A stretch of 64,000 bases of DNA from Petrosia ficiformis (GCA_947044365.1 OX345636.1:21492548-21556547); one strand, 5' to 3'; shown: positions 22,787 through 36,381, counted from the first letter of the stretch. The notes: generated by a model from the letters alone, not told the origin. Numbers and translations are program-made.

Positions 22787-25127
22787 GACTCCTGTTATCT
22801 GATATTAAATACATAACAATGCACATTAAACCTTTGTGAAAAAACATATTAGTCATGTTGAATGTGTATTTTTTTTATCAAATCAGTAACATTATATACA
22901 AAATGCATAGTACATTGCAAAAATAAAATTGTTGAAATAACTAATTCATTTGTTAGTACAGTTGCAAGGAATAATGAAAATTGTATTTAATTAGTCGTGT
23001 AGGTTCTTATGACTGCATGGTGACATACAAGGTACATGTACTTATTATACTACCAATTATAATCCAGTAATTGCAGTTTCAAATACTGTTTAATTGATTT
23101 ACAAAGAAGCAAAATAAATATTTTAAATTAGGTTTCTAAACCTTCTTTGTGCAGATATTTGATGTATAAGTATGTTATCATGCAGTCATAACATCCTGTA
23201 TGACTAACTAAATTATATTGCAGTGTAGTTATATACAGAAACGATGATATTACTACAAGTATATATATACTTTTAAGAATTGTAACAGGCAATTAATACA
23301 AAATCAAGGTGAACAGATGATCTATTATACAAGAATTACAATATTACACTATTATACATACATACATAGCCATAATAGTTTATTATGCCAAAGTTTTGTG
23401 TGTCAAGAAATTAACAACATCAGCACTTCAAACGAGATACTAGCAGACTTCAAATTGTGTAAAGGATAACAACATGCTTTCTGTTATAAAGGTATGGCTA
23501 TTTTTATAATTCACAGATACCATTTCCCATATAACTTTAGCAAAAGTATTAATTATTGGCGTAAAAATTCAAAGACTCCTAGACCACCCAAAATTAAATT
23601 AAATAGACTTGTTATCAAACAGAAATATAACAAGTGTATAGTAGATAAAACTCAGCAACAGTATAATTATATATAATATATAAGGAGCTAGTTCTATCTA
23701 TTGCACATGATTACATCTGTTTCTGATTACGTAAGCAATTGTGCTGTAGTAAATCAGCTATAATACAAGCTATAGAGGGGGCTTGTGGGCAATGTATGCT
23801 CCCAGGAATTTTCAAATTTTGTTGAGTTTCTATATCATTAGCATTGAAGTCCACAGAAAAACAGACACTCTCTTTTGCAACCTAACCCCATCTAGAACAC
23901 TTTAATACATTCACTGAACAAACTACTTTTAATAAGTACACAATCATCACAATGATATTTTTTAATTTAATACATGTACATACATACATACATTCAGAAA
24001 ACCTAAAATCTTAATTGTTTATCACAGAGAATGTCCCATAACGCCTTCATTGTGTGTAATGTTTTACTAAATGTCTTGTGAGATTATCTAAAAAGAAATC
24101 TTAGCTGGTCTTCAGAAATCGATGCGACTTAACACACTTATATTTGCTTAACCAAACAAGGTAAATGTAAATTTTAAGCATAATAATTATAATTATTATA
24201 TAGCTATCATTAGCTATATAAGTTAAACTCTTTGCTCCTTTCAATTAATATTTTTAAAAGTGTTATCGTAACTCTATGCATTTTTAGCTGCCTTCAGCCT
24301 TTCATCATTTCAAAATTGAAGTTTAAAACAAGTCAGCACTTTAGTAAAAAGCAATTTGTTGTTTGCTTTATATATGTAGCATTAAAATTATGACTTGATG
24401 AAATGTGAACATTAACAATTTAACAAAAGATATTACAAAACCAAACCAATAGTAATTATACTAAACTTTTTACCATTAGTTTCAGTATTCGTATTGTGTT
24501 GATGTTTAGCTACATTTCATCTTTAATTCTCATATCTTATAAGCATTAAATTGTTTTATGTATGCACTATGCATGCAGAAATGATATACACCAGAGAAGA
24601 GAAACATGCAACGAACACAATTATTGCTTTTTACTAACTCCACGTACTTCATGTTATTGCAAGTTTCTGCAAGATATTCAAACGTAGAGCACATAGGCTC
24701 TTATTCAATTTCTTACACAGTATGTTTTCTATATACGTTTTGTGATGCTTTTCAGTGAAATTTTCACAAAATTATTATAATGATGTCATTGATGACCATC
24801 CATTTCATGGTGCATGGGGCAATTCCATTGTAAATTTAATGCACAGGGCAATTCTATAGAAGAACCACAGCAGTACCATGCATAGGCATCAGTAGCAGAG
24901 GGGGCTACACTGCATGAGAAAAATTGCAGTAAGTACCCTACATGTGAGAGAACTGCTGTGGCATTGACAATTAATTATTTATTATTCATGATCAATTACA
25001 AGCCCCTCCCCGGACCCCCAATTGTCGTAATAAAAACCACACTTCTGCAGTACAACTGAGTCTGTAACGGTGCCAGAGAAATTCGAATTAACCTTTGACG
25101 GGATTGCCCTACCTTACCTTAGTCACA
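22787..25127. other. AT-rich intergenic DNA, upstream of receptor gene 2
   Basis: No gene seen. About 22912-23180 is a partial copy of the short TIR element described at 25782. The final 250 bases before 25128 contain a TAATAAAAACC stretch near 25029 that could serve as a weak TATA-like box, but no promoter can be asserted. Short open frames here lack splice sites, domains or composition of real exons. Confidence 0.5.
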
Positions 25128-28100
25128 ATGGACTTGTATTTTTTAGCAATAACTTTATTATCGTTACTGTCCCTGGGAAGTAATACACTTGGGAAACTGT
25201 TTGATGAGATTGTTCAAGGTATGCTGACTTATAATATGAAAATTTCATGTACTTTCTCAGTTTTGATATCTCTAAATGTACTTTCATTTTATTGGAAAAT
25301 GCTTTTATTATTCTCAAGTTTATATACTATCATAGGTATTTTCAAAAGTATAACTATTGCCGTAAACATTGATGTCTTAATTCAAGTATCATTATATGAA
25401 TTTGATATGAACAGTATACTTGCACAATCTTTGAATCTAATACTGATTGGGGCAAAAAAAATGAAACAAACCACTTCCACAATATACGTACATAAGCAAC
25501 TACAGTAAATACATATAGCTATGCTTACATAGGATGTATGGTTTGTTTAATTTTGTTGAGATACAACCCAATATCTGTGCTTTTTCGTTTTGAATATCCC
25601 AACATGTTCTTTCATGTTATTAATAAAATTGTTTTATTATAATGATGGACGGATACCAAACTTACTATACTCTAATTCAGGTGTGCATGAGTAGTACACA
25701 AGTAATCGTTTAGTACTCAATTGTACCAATACTAACTTTATAATAATAAAGCTGCTAATTAAGTTTTATTTACCTTGTACACTGCAAAAATAAAATTATT
25801 AAATTAACAAATTTATTGGTTAATACAGTTGTGAGGAATAATTTAAATTGTAATTTAATTGGTCGTGCGGGTTGTTATGGATATACTGTAATAATAATCG
25901 AATAATTGTCTCAATATCCTTATGCTGTCTATTAGATGTACAAAGTAGAATATTTATTTTAATTGAGCCATTTTAGGTTGTCAAACCTTCTTTGTGCATC
26001 TAATGTGAGATATTAGGCATTATAATAGGTACATACGTATATCTCTTACGTATTTTAATATAATTAGACCAAAATAGCTATGATGTTAGATGTATGTATA
26101 CTGAACAACCAACTAATTGTTAAATCCTTGGAACTGTACTAACCAATATATTTGTTATTTTAACATTTCTATTTTTATACAATCTTAGTCTTAGACTATT
26201 AGTAATAACAATAAAATCTGAGACCCTACGAAAACTTTGATAACTCATATATTTACTCAAGAGTAAAATTTATAACTCATCCTATTTCCTAATTTGTTTA
26301 TGTGGTGCAGTTTTCCAAAAGTGTTGTGTGTGGCAGCTTTGGAATCAGTTTCGGTTCCGGAATAGGTACTCGATTTGAGTACATTGAAGCGGATTAAGTC
26401 ATTTTAGTACTTCTGGTATCAAATGACCCATCACTAATATTATAACATACGCTTACTACAGCAACTGGTCATTCAGGTTTCTACAGAAGTGACTGCCAAA
26501 TATGGTTATTATGACATATATGACCTGACAAGACAAACATATATGTTATGTTGTTTATATATAATATTATATTTATATAGTGTGATTGGCAGGTAAGAAG
26601 CAAGGAAATTTATAATATTATTTCAGTTGCTGAATTTGTTCACCTGTCATTATTACATGCCAAACTAAAATCTTGACTTCAATTATTCCTTTTCATATTT
26701 TTTTCTACAGGTGTCCCTAGAATCTATGGTCATGATGGAAATCAGTTCTGCTTTGCTTTTTTGACAAACACTCCTGGCAACGGTGACCCAGTATTCTTCT
26801 CCATATATATCAGTACGCTTGGAAAGACACCAGTTGATTACATAATTACCTTCGATAGCATTTCAAATATCACAGGTATAGTTGAACCTTGTGAAATAGA
26901 AGAAATATCGATTGACAGCACTCTGCAAGTTTTATCAGCTGATGTTGTTTCTGTTCGTAAAGGAATTATAGTAAAAACTGTAAATGAAGAAGATCGTATA
27001 CAAGTGTTTGGTTACTCTGACGGTAGAGCTACTACAGAGGTATTTACTGCAATACCATTTTGTAGGAAGCAAGAAATAGCGTTGTATGAGTATGCTGAAT
27101 TCTCTTCAACTGTTCCACAAAATAATAGACTCTCGATGTTTGTTGCAGTGATTTGTGAAGATAATACAATTCTAAATATAGCATCCACAACTGCACTCAG
27201 TGGTGATGTAACATTAGGCAACACTTTTCTTCCAGGTCGCCCACAACCTATAAGTGCTGGAGGCGTAAACACTTTATCCCTATCTGTATACACGACAGTT
27301 CATTTAGGAAGTAATGACGAGGATCTCACTGGTTTTCGAGTCAGCAGTACAAATCCAGTAGGCTTCATGGCTGGTCATGCATGTGGACAAATTCCTGTAA
27401 ACAGCCCCACTTGTGATCATATGATTGAACAAATACCACCGAGTTATACTTGGGGATATAATTTCATCAGTTCTCCACTCATGGCACGAATCAGTGGATA
27501 TGTAATTAAAATAATTCCCAGATACAGTGGGACTACAGTAACCCGACATTGTAATGGAATGTCAGAAATGCAAGTAATGCAAGACATCCCTTTTGATGGA
27601 CTGGAAATAGATATTAGTGAGCAGGTGTATTGCTGTTTTCGTACTAGCCGGCCTTGTGCTGTTGCTCAGTTTTCTAAAGGACAGTCAGTTGATGATGCTT
27701 TGAAAGATATATCGGAAAACATTGGTGATCCAGCTATGGTGTGGCTAGCACCTGTTAGTCAGTTTGTCAACTATTTAGTCTTCTATACCGGATTTACTTC
27801 TACGCCTAGTCCTGATGGGTTTGAGGATGGAGAATTTGTAAATGTAATAGTTCCTGCAGATTCTTTTAATCCTCAAATGATAAGACTTGATGGCAATCTT
27901 CTACAGCCAAATGAAAGTGAATGGACTGAAATATTTTGTCCTCCGAATGACATTACTGCATGTGCATATGGTAGAAATGTTACTCTGAGTGGATCTGAAG
28001 GAAAGCACAACATCACACATGATAATCCCAGTGGAAGATTAACCGCAATAGTTTATGGATGGGCAGATCAAATAGGGTATATGTACCCAGCTGGGTTTGC

Positions 28101-30624
28101 ATTGGATCCTATTGGAGGTATGCAGTCAAAGTCTGAAATACATTTCCATAGCAATCACATATCATGATTAGATAACATTACCTATACATCAATACCTTTC
28201 TGATTCATAGTTTCATAGCTGACTGTATATCCCTCTGAGCCTAAAATTGTTTTCAAATCATTTTTGTTCAATGTTAGGGAGAGTGCTTAGCTCATTTGCT
28301 TGTGTTTTTAGCCATGTTATATGTGAATTTTGCAACATTGTATTACAGTTTTCTGCATCAGAGCATATTCAATTATGTGGCTCAAAGTGTTTCTAGTGTC
28401 TTCAAGAGTGTTGGAAGACGACACTATTACCCAGATGAGAACTTATAATTTTCATTTTTGTTTCTTGACATTGCTATAAACAAAATCTCCTCTAACCGTT
28501 CTTGTAACAATTAGTAGAATATCAGAAATGTTGACACAAATGGGCAATCTTGAAAAAACGTAATGATGTAGAAGTCACGAAGTTTCAAGCTAATGTAAAT
28601 TCACCATTATATACAACATCTGTAGTTTTGATGTGATTTATAATATAATAATTAGCTATAATTATGAGATCATTGTAAATTATAATTATTAATTCCCATT
28701 GTACATAAGACTATAACTATTATAATATTTCCACTGTAGAAATAATTTTTCCCTTGTTCGTTGAGACTACCAGAATTGGTGAACGTTCAGGACCTTTTGT
28801 TGTCACTATTATCAGAGCAGGTGATATTAATGTGAATGCAACAGTTGACCTGCAAATACGAAGTGCTAATGGTAAGCTTGATTTCAAGTTTAATCATTGT
28901 TGGATGGACATATTCGTTCTTTAAAGTACTTTATTGGTAGATTATTAGTTGTGTCATAGTGTTCAATAGTTCATGTAAATATGAGAGCAGAAGCTAAGCA
29001 TCTTTTGTTCATAAACTCATTTATAAAAGAATCCAAAATTTCATAACACTATAATTTTCTATTTGTCATCATCACCTCAGTCTATTCTGTTCATTTGTAA
29101 CATACTAAGTAAATTAATATGTTAATTTATTTGTCACCCAAGAGAGCAACAAAAGCTACGTGTATCTGACACCATATTTAATTAGTGAACTTCATACCGT
29201 TAATTATTAATTTATGTTTCAATCTATTGCAGGTCTGATATCTGGTGTATCATTTGCTACAGGTAAGTACATATAGTTTAGATATAATTATAATTGAAGG
29301 GTTAAGAGACAGAGTGGTCTAACTCACAAAACAGTAACATACCCAGGTTAACACCATAACACCATAAAAATCAGTTTCAGGAGCTGGGAAAAATTTAAGA
29401 AATCAAAAATATTCCTTATCTCATAGCGGGGTATATCCAATTTTTAATCCATTTTTGTGGAATATGGACAATTTCCAGTAGTCAAGTTTTGGTTAGACCA
29501 CTCTGGCTCTCAACCCTTCAATTATAGATACATGTAGAATTACAGAAATTCTTAATTTCATGTAGTTGGTGTGGCTAATGCTCCTGGTGTTGATATTGAG
29601 GAGAGAACAGTGACCATAAGGTTTGCAGCTGGAGAAACAATGAAGTTGGAATCCATTGAAATATTACCTGATAATGAAGAGGAAGTGGAGTGAGTATTTC
29701 AATGTTAATCTTGTTCAACAACCTGGTGTCTTGTTAGGTTCTCCAAGTTCAGAATTCCTCATCATGGAAGAGGATAGTGAGAGTCCACACACACACACAC
29801 ACACACATGCACACATTTATTGTGATGTGAACTAGTGATTTACATTTTCTACAATAATGAAGTGGATAGACAGATCACAAATGTACTAAAAAGTAACAAG
29901 GTGTATGGCTATGCATTAAAGTATAGAGAAACTAAAACATAGCTCAATAATAAATGAGAATGATTAAATGTATATCCAACTACATCAATACTGAATGTAA
30001 CACTCTGTTAATAAACCAATTACAAATATTTACAATACATGCCAGTCAACTCCCCACCATTGAGCATTGCACGTATGACATATCAATCCAAATTTCACAC
30101 ACTAGCAGGCATACACCCATATCTGGGCCGAGTAACACTGAAGCCAACTTGTAGATCAATGCAGTTTATTAGTGAAAGGTGAATCAAGAAAAAAGAAACA
30201 CACTATGCATGCATGTAAAGGTCACTTTTAATGCACATGGGCAATAAATTAATTTCGTCAATTTACATTAATCTACTGTGGGCAGGAGATCTCACCATCA
30301 TACAATATATTGTATATAGTATCTCTCTCTGTGTCTATACTATGTACTGAATGGCCATAACTACTATATAGCTCTCAATTTAAATATTAAATGGTCACAG
30401 TCAGTTGTGTGTAGTCTTCAAAACGATATCCTATCTCTAGCAAAACAGCTTCGCGGTCATTGAAAGTATCTTTCTATATGACTATATACAAAATATAGGA
30501 CCTGAGTTTTGTGTCCTTGGATGTGATATAGCCCTCGCAGGCTTGGGGTATATCACATCCTCGGACACAAAACTCAGGTCCTATATTTTGTATATAGACC
30601 TGTTAGCATACTATATACGTATAT

Positions 30625-30662
<38 letters not shown>

Positions 30663-31280
30663 ATATATATAGTACACTTACAGGTCTTATATACAAAAAT
30701 ATAGACCCGAGGTTTAGTGTCCAAGGATGTGATATAGCCCGAGCCTGCGAGGGCTATATCACATCCGAGGACACTAAACCAAGGTTTTATATTGTTTTAT
30801 ATAAGAACTGTAAGTGTACTATATACAATATATTGTATGCTGATAGATTAAAGATTCACAGGTCTATATACAAAAATATAAGACCTAACCACATCAAACG
30901 GTTGCCATGGTAGCATGCTATATATATATATATATCTCATAATGAGATTCATAGCCCATACATTTCTATGGGGCGTGTAAGTTTATATTTCTCATATAAA
31001 CCTCAAAATAGGTTGATATTTTAAAATATCAACCTTGTGAAACTCGACGGCGATTTCTGACAGAGTTAATGACAATCTCTTGCAGGACAATCCAAGGTAT
31101 GAATCTCATTCTAAAATATATCAGATATAACATGTTTCATCTGTCTATATGCGTTATATAAACCTGCCAACTCGGATGATATCACCCTCGGGCTACGCCC
31201 TCGGATGATATCTTACCTCGTGGCAGGTTTATATAACGCATATAGACCTCTGAAACATGATATATATAACACATATATAT

Positions 31281-31326
<46 letters not shown>

Positions 31327-34300
31327 ATAATGAGATTCATAGCCCACGTATTTTCAATTGGGCGTGTAAGTTTATATTGTGCATATAAACCTCAAAATAA
31401 GTTGATATTTTAAAATATAAACCTTCTGCTAATAATCAGTCTCTATACAGAAATATTGGCTGAAACCCAAAGGCGATTTCTTGCAGGACAACGCTAAGTA
31501 TGAATCTCATGCTAAAATATATCAGATATAACATATTTCATCTGTCTATATAAACCTCTGAAACATGTTATATATAACACATATAATTAAACTCTATAGA
31601 ACTCTCATATAATTAAACTCTATATATATATATATGCGTATCAAACTCTAATCCATCTAAGTTAATATAAGCTAAGAATTGTATTGCTTGTTATAGAATT
31701 GGTTATATGCACATGTATATAGTTGTATTATATATTATTTTTAGTAGTTTTTAAATCACTAATTATTTTTAGTAGTTTTTAAATCACTAATTACTTGAGT
31801 AGTAATAAAATTATTGTACACTGTGTATTAAAAAGGATTTGACAAATTCAGATTTAATTTGAAATGAATGTTTTGAATACAACACATAGGCACCTTACTG
31901 GTGGACATGAAATTGTCACCCATAAGTCCAATCAATGCATAATCAAAAGGTTTTTTTTTTAATTGAATTTAAGATGGATAAATATATTCTCCTAAAGATA
32001 TCAACATCTTAGATATTGATTCATCATGAATAAACAATTAGCAAAAACATTTTTGCAACACTATGTGTGGCAATATCTATGCATGCCTCTAAATTTACTT
32101 TCAATGCAAAAGCTTGTGTGTTTGAAAATAGAAGGTGCTATTGATAGACTTTAACTATTTGACATCTCATACAAGTAATGTAGCTTTATAAAATGATATT
32201 TTCATAAGATACTATATCTTACCTTCTGTGTATCTCCTATTACATTCTTTATCTATAAAAATACTGTTATAATGTAGTTAGTACCTTATTACTTGTACAT
32301 TTTATAAACATATGAAACATATAACCTTACAGTGTCATTGATTCACTGGTAGAGTTGTATAATGATTTACTAGCATATGAAAAAGATTAACTTCATAATA
32401 CACTACATATGTGTATAACTGTATATGCACAAACTAGTTGAAGAAGCAATAAAAGGTTGAATTATCTCTTTCATACATAATATCTTTGAAAGTACAATGT
32501 TGACAAGTTATCATAGTCAAAAGTATCCATAATTAGTTAGATAAATGTTATAATGGAATATGCATTAATAAAGTAATCGATTCAAGTTGTCAGTGATTAA
32601 TTTGTACTATAAACAAATATTATGTAGATAAAGGTACACAAACATAACCATATTCTGATAATTGTTTATGGTTATCCAATGATTACTTTCAACAGCATGT
32701 AATTGTATATACCTGTATTATTTCATTCATGTTGTGTTAGTGTTTACCACTAGGAGAGAAACCCACTAGGAGAGAAATCCAGCAAGTTATAATCACATCT
32801 ATTTAGCAACTATACATGCAATGTATGTCACATTATTATTTCACCATAATGAATCAATGATGTTTAATCAGTATCTGTAATGTAAACATCTCTCTTAAGT
32901 ACTTTAGACTCTTAGTGTAGTTTAAGTGTAATGTTATAGACACTAGAATTGCAAGGAACTAATATTCAGTGTACAAACACTCCATGTATTATTCACAAAA
33001 TAGCTATTCTCTTGTTCCAATTACCTATTTTGGAATTCTTTATATAGATATTCACTTATCTAAAATTACAAATGTTTACGATATGCTAGCTACATAAGTT
33101 ATTATATTATATAATTGTGTTGTGATTAGCTGTATATTACTTATTAACATGTTACAATTATTATATAATAATTGTAATGTATAATTAAGAAGACTTCATA
33201 TCACATGATGCACCAATAACATAAATACAAGAGTTGATATTTCTGTTGATGATGACATGTTGACATATACAGATATTATAGTTATATTTTAATTATATAA
33301 CAATATTAAAGAAAAATATTGACTGTTCAAGGTCTGTTGTTGAACATTTATAATTACAAAGATAATTAATTATACAGTTCTGGATTTTCTAATTGGTCAG
33401 AGTGGGTTTAATAAAGTTTGAATGTCTTTGGATTAATGGATTTTGTGAAGTCAGTTTATCATAATATTAACAACTAAACAGGGAGGGAAGAAGATTAGTT
33501 TGGAAACACACGAGAAAGAATCTTCTCAGCAATGAGTATAATTATAATAATAATGATTATAGTGGATTATTTATCCTGATATTTTTTTCAGCTTTGCTGA
33601 AATATCCAATTGCTAATAACATTAAATTTTTTTCAATGTCCATTTTTTTCAATGTCCATTTAAACCAATGGTAAATGATGAGTGTGAGTTATAAAATCTT
33701 ATCGATTCAGTCAATTACTAACTGGTAGCAGATACCATTATCATCCATTTGTAAAATGTATTGCAGTTTTTTTTCTTCTCTATTAAAATTTGTTATTTTT
33801 TTCCTTTCACATTTTACTATTTTCCTCTAATTAATTAGGTTCAAGTGTCAACTTCACTCAACACACTTACTCTGGTGAAGAAGGAAGGGAAGTTGAAGTG
33901 TGTCTTATGCTAAGCAATCAGCTTAACATGGAAACCTCTGTTATATTGACAATCAATAATTCTGTTATAGGATATGATGATGCAGAATGTAAGCTTCATC
34001 AAAATAATTATTGCATGAACAATAGCTTACATTATGAATTATTATGATAATATCCCATAGATGATGATTATTTTGGTGTGGTGACTGTCATACCATTTGT
34101 ACCTCTTAGTCAGATGTCATGTTTTAATATAACCTTCCCTGGAGACACGGAATATGAATTTGATGAAGCAATTAAGTTGACAATTGATACTACTGGTAGC
34201 GTTTTAAATCCTGGTACTATTACTGAAGCTGATGTTATTATCACTGATGATGATAGTAAGATAACACCAACATAATAAATATGCTAATAATTATGCATTA

Positions 34301-35713
34301 TTAATACTATATATTGCATTTAGAACCACAAATCAGAGGTAATAATACTGAAATATTTGAAAACAGAAGTCCAGTTCATGTTTGTGTTGATTTAAGGGGA
34401 GCTACACAGAGTACAAGCCAAGATTTAACAATCACATTTACTCCTCGATTGAAACTTTCAGCAGCAAACCAAGCAACATGTAAGAATATGAAATTGTATT
34501 TTATAATTCTTGAGTTTAGCTCCTTTATTCCTCACATGCGCTATCTACTTACATCTCTCACTTCATAATACAGTAACTAATGAATAGCTGTTTTGATTAA
34601 TTATGTTTGACTGAAATTGCATTTTTCATTTCAGCTAATGAAGATTTTGATAGTACAGTGATGACAGAGGTAATACAGCCTGGACAAACAGAAGTTTGTG
34701 TGGATATTATTATTGAAAATGATGAAGTAGAAGAAGGAGATGAAGAATTCTGCATACATTTAAGTTCAGATAATAATGATATTGATTTTGGAAGTGAACC
34801 ATGTCATATTTGTGTCACTATAATGGACCTATTAGAAAGAGGTTTGTGAGTTGTGTAGTAATTTATGATGTCATACGAAATTGTATTTTATAATTTTATA
34901 ATACATTACATCTATGGAAATTGATATAATGGTGGTAGGGAATTTAGCTCCTCTGTGAAGTTGCCTGAAGATTGTATATATAATTTGGGTCCTATGCTAG
35001 TCTCCTGTGTTAGTACTATCCTGACTTTGTTTGCTTGCATACATGTACCTTCTGAGGTTTTGCCATCCCTCAAATCATACACTACGTCATCTGTATGCTA
35101 CTATTTGGTGCTAAGGATAGGCACTGTTGAAAAGATGTCTAATTCTTATAACAAAAGTAGGATTTGTCAATTGCTTGTTATATTTACTATCTATAGTAAA
35201 AACAAAAACATACATTGATTTTATACATATCCACTTGAATAAAATATCACTTCTCATCCTAACTTGAAATATCATGAAAACATCCTTTCCGTGATCATTA
35301 ATACATTGGATATATTAATTTTCTGTATTCTATTTTTTTTAGCTCAACAAACCCAATAGTAAAATGTTTCATTGTTTCTTTTTACAGTGCTTCCAAGCTC
35401 TACACCGGAATCAAAACAAAGTAGCAATCTTCTTTTATTTATCATGATCAGTGTCAGTATAGCTGGTGTGATTCTGCTTTTGATTACTATAGTTATATGT
35501 ATTACAGTTTATAAACTATATAAAATGATATATAAAGAAAGACATTTGCCTGCTACAAATACAATGGAACTATCTCAGAAGGAATCTTATGGTCCTGGTA
35601 CTGCTGGGAATGTAGCATATAATGCTACTATTAATAGAAATGAAAACCCTCCATCTCCTGTGATTTATGAAGATATTAATCCTGAAAAGAATTATGAGCA
35701 GACTAAAATGTAA
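25128..35713 (+). CDS. Single-pass receptor: IgGFc-binding domain, three Calx-beta domains, TM, short tail
   Basis: Eleven exons are inferred: 25128-25218, 26711-28117, 28740-28871, 29233-29262, 29566-29689, 29748-29776, 33839-33988, 34061-34255, 34324-34479, 34635-34841 and 35388-35713. They sum to 2847 bases, 948 codons plus stop. The first exon begins MDLYFLAITLLSLLSLG, a clear signal peptide. The long second exon (469 codons) matches the IgGFc-binding protein N-terminal domain, with motifs GFMAGHACGQIPVN and a paired CC in VYCCFRTSRPCAVAQF. Calx-beta 1 spans four small exons, including a 30-base exon. Calx-beta 2 and 3 are copies of the module in the upstream gene. The last exon carries SSNLLLFIMISVSIAGVILL as a membrane helix and a 60-residue tail ending in VIYEDINPEKNYEQTKM. 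The junction 29689/29748 leaves phase 2 and rejoins phase 1, and is the least certain. Confidence 0.83.
25782..26190. mobile_element. Short TIR element (MITE-like), about 400 bases, in intron 1
   Basis: The left end reads CTGCAAAAATAAAATTATTA and continues into TTTATTGGTTAATACAG. The right end reads as the reverse complement of almost the same sequence (CTGTACTAACCAATA...TTATTTTAACATTT). It carries no coding capacity. Relatives are the left part at 22912 and a full-length diverged copy at 61785-62135. Confidence 0.65.
29287..29528. mobile_element. 240-base MITE in the intron beside a micro-exon
   Basis: Terminal inverted repeats of about 30 bases: left AATTGAAGGGTTAAGAGACA then GAGTGGTCTAAC (29291-29323); right is the reverse complement with two or three changes (29492-29523). 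ATTATA-like sequence borders both sides. The element starts only about 25 bases after the donor of the 30-base exon 29233-29262 of the receptor gene. Confidence 0.75.
29777..33838. repeat. 4 kb intron with clustered fold-back elements
   Basis: No exon recognised. Near 29787 is a CA microsatellite. Four structured units follow: hairpin 30483-30600 (arms with CCTGAGTTTTGTGTCC, loop CCCTCGCAGGCTTGGGG), hairpin 30672-30815 (related, loop CGAGCCTGCGAGGG), hairpin 31140-31250 (arms GTTATATAAACCTGCCA, loop CTCGGGCTACGCCCTCGG), and two copies (30930-31130 and 31322-31560) of a unit opening with CTCATAATGAGATTCATAG and closing with TATGAATCTCAT. TA tracts separate them. Bases 31600-33830 are plain AT-rich DNA with nothing I can name. 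Confidence 0.7.
33796..34880 (+). repeat. Third copy of the Calx-beta exon module
   Basis: Similar to 1203-2375 and 8664-9830, across exons and introns, but more diverged than those two are from each other. It begins in the intron upstream of exon 33839 and fades shortly after the donor at 34842. It covers four exons and lacks the preceding second-half exon. Confidence 0.85.
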
Positions 35714-36189
35714 TATAAAATAATAATACATTAATTTTGCTTAATCAATGTCAGTTAGTTTATAGTTATACAGCTAACATGTGATAGTGAAACAATAATA
35801 CAATGATTATACATAACATAGCAGGTTTTGTTAATGCTTTTATAATGAAATGTCTTCATGTTATTACAATTTCAATATAAACATAAGGACACCATAATTA
35901 TACATACCATACTGTGGATGAAATATAACGTTAACAAGATATATAGAGAAAAAAGTATCCCTATGACTGCTTTGCAGTGTCCAGCATTCAGTAATCATAG
36001 CTGATTTTATTGTGCCTGAAACACAACAGCCTATATATTATAGTTATTATTTTGATTTTCTCGTAAATGACCTTGTAGGAATATATTTCAGGTAGAATAG
36101 ATAACTATCACTTTCAGTTTCTGCGTAAGCTAGCTTTCTTTCTGCTGAGCTCGAGCGTGTTCTATTACGCCTATGAGGCCACGCCTGTT
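35714..36189. other. 3' flank of receptor gene 2
   Basis: AT-rich sequence after the TAA at 35711-35713. TAATATAAAATAATAATACA follows at once and could act as a weak polyadenylation region. No exon or RNA gene seen. Confidence 0.45.
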
Positions 36190-36381
36190 GTCACGAAAAT
36201 TTTGGTCCTCCCAAAATCTGGTCCCCGGACCGAAATTTACAGTACTGGGGGAGTGAATATAACGGTCCTCTTTGAAAATATTGTTTCCCCCGTTTCACTC
36301 GAGCTAACGTGGAATTGGTCCCCCGAACTGAAAATTTCTGTCCGGGGACCAGATTTTTTGGGGGACCATAATTTTCACTAC
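36190..36381. mobile_element. Small TIR fold-back element
   Basis: About 190 bases with inverted ends of roughly 40 bases: left GTCACGAAAATTTTGGTCC then CCAAAATCTGGTCCCCGGA; right TCCGGGGACCAGATTTTTTG then GGACCATAATTTTCACT. No coding content. GGGACCC-rich sequence after it (36386-36435) resembles 39570-39640. Confidence 0.65.

Noticed and set aside
23494..23676. Small plus-strand frame upstream of receptor gene 2
   Set aside because: Low-complexity Asn/Lys/Ile composition typical of AT-rich non-coding DNA; no neighbouring exons.
30483..31570. CRISPR array
   Set aside because: The repeats are palindromic insertions of different lengths separated by TA tracts, without uniform repeats and spacers, in a eukaryotic context.
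35640..35713. Canonical ITAM in the receptor tail
   Set aside because: YEDI is followed after five residues by YEQT. The spacing is short and the second site lacks Leu or Ile at +3, so only a tyrosine-motif-like tail is claimed.
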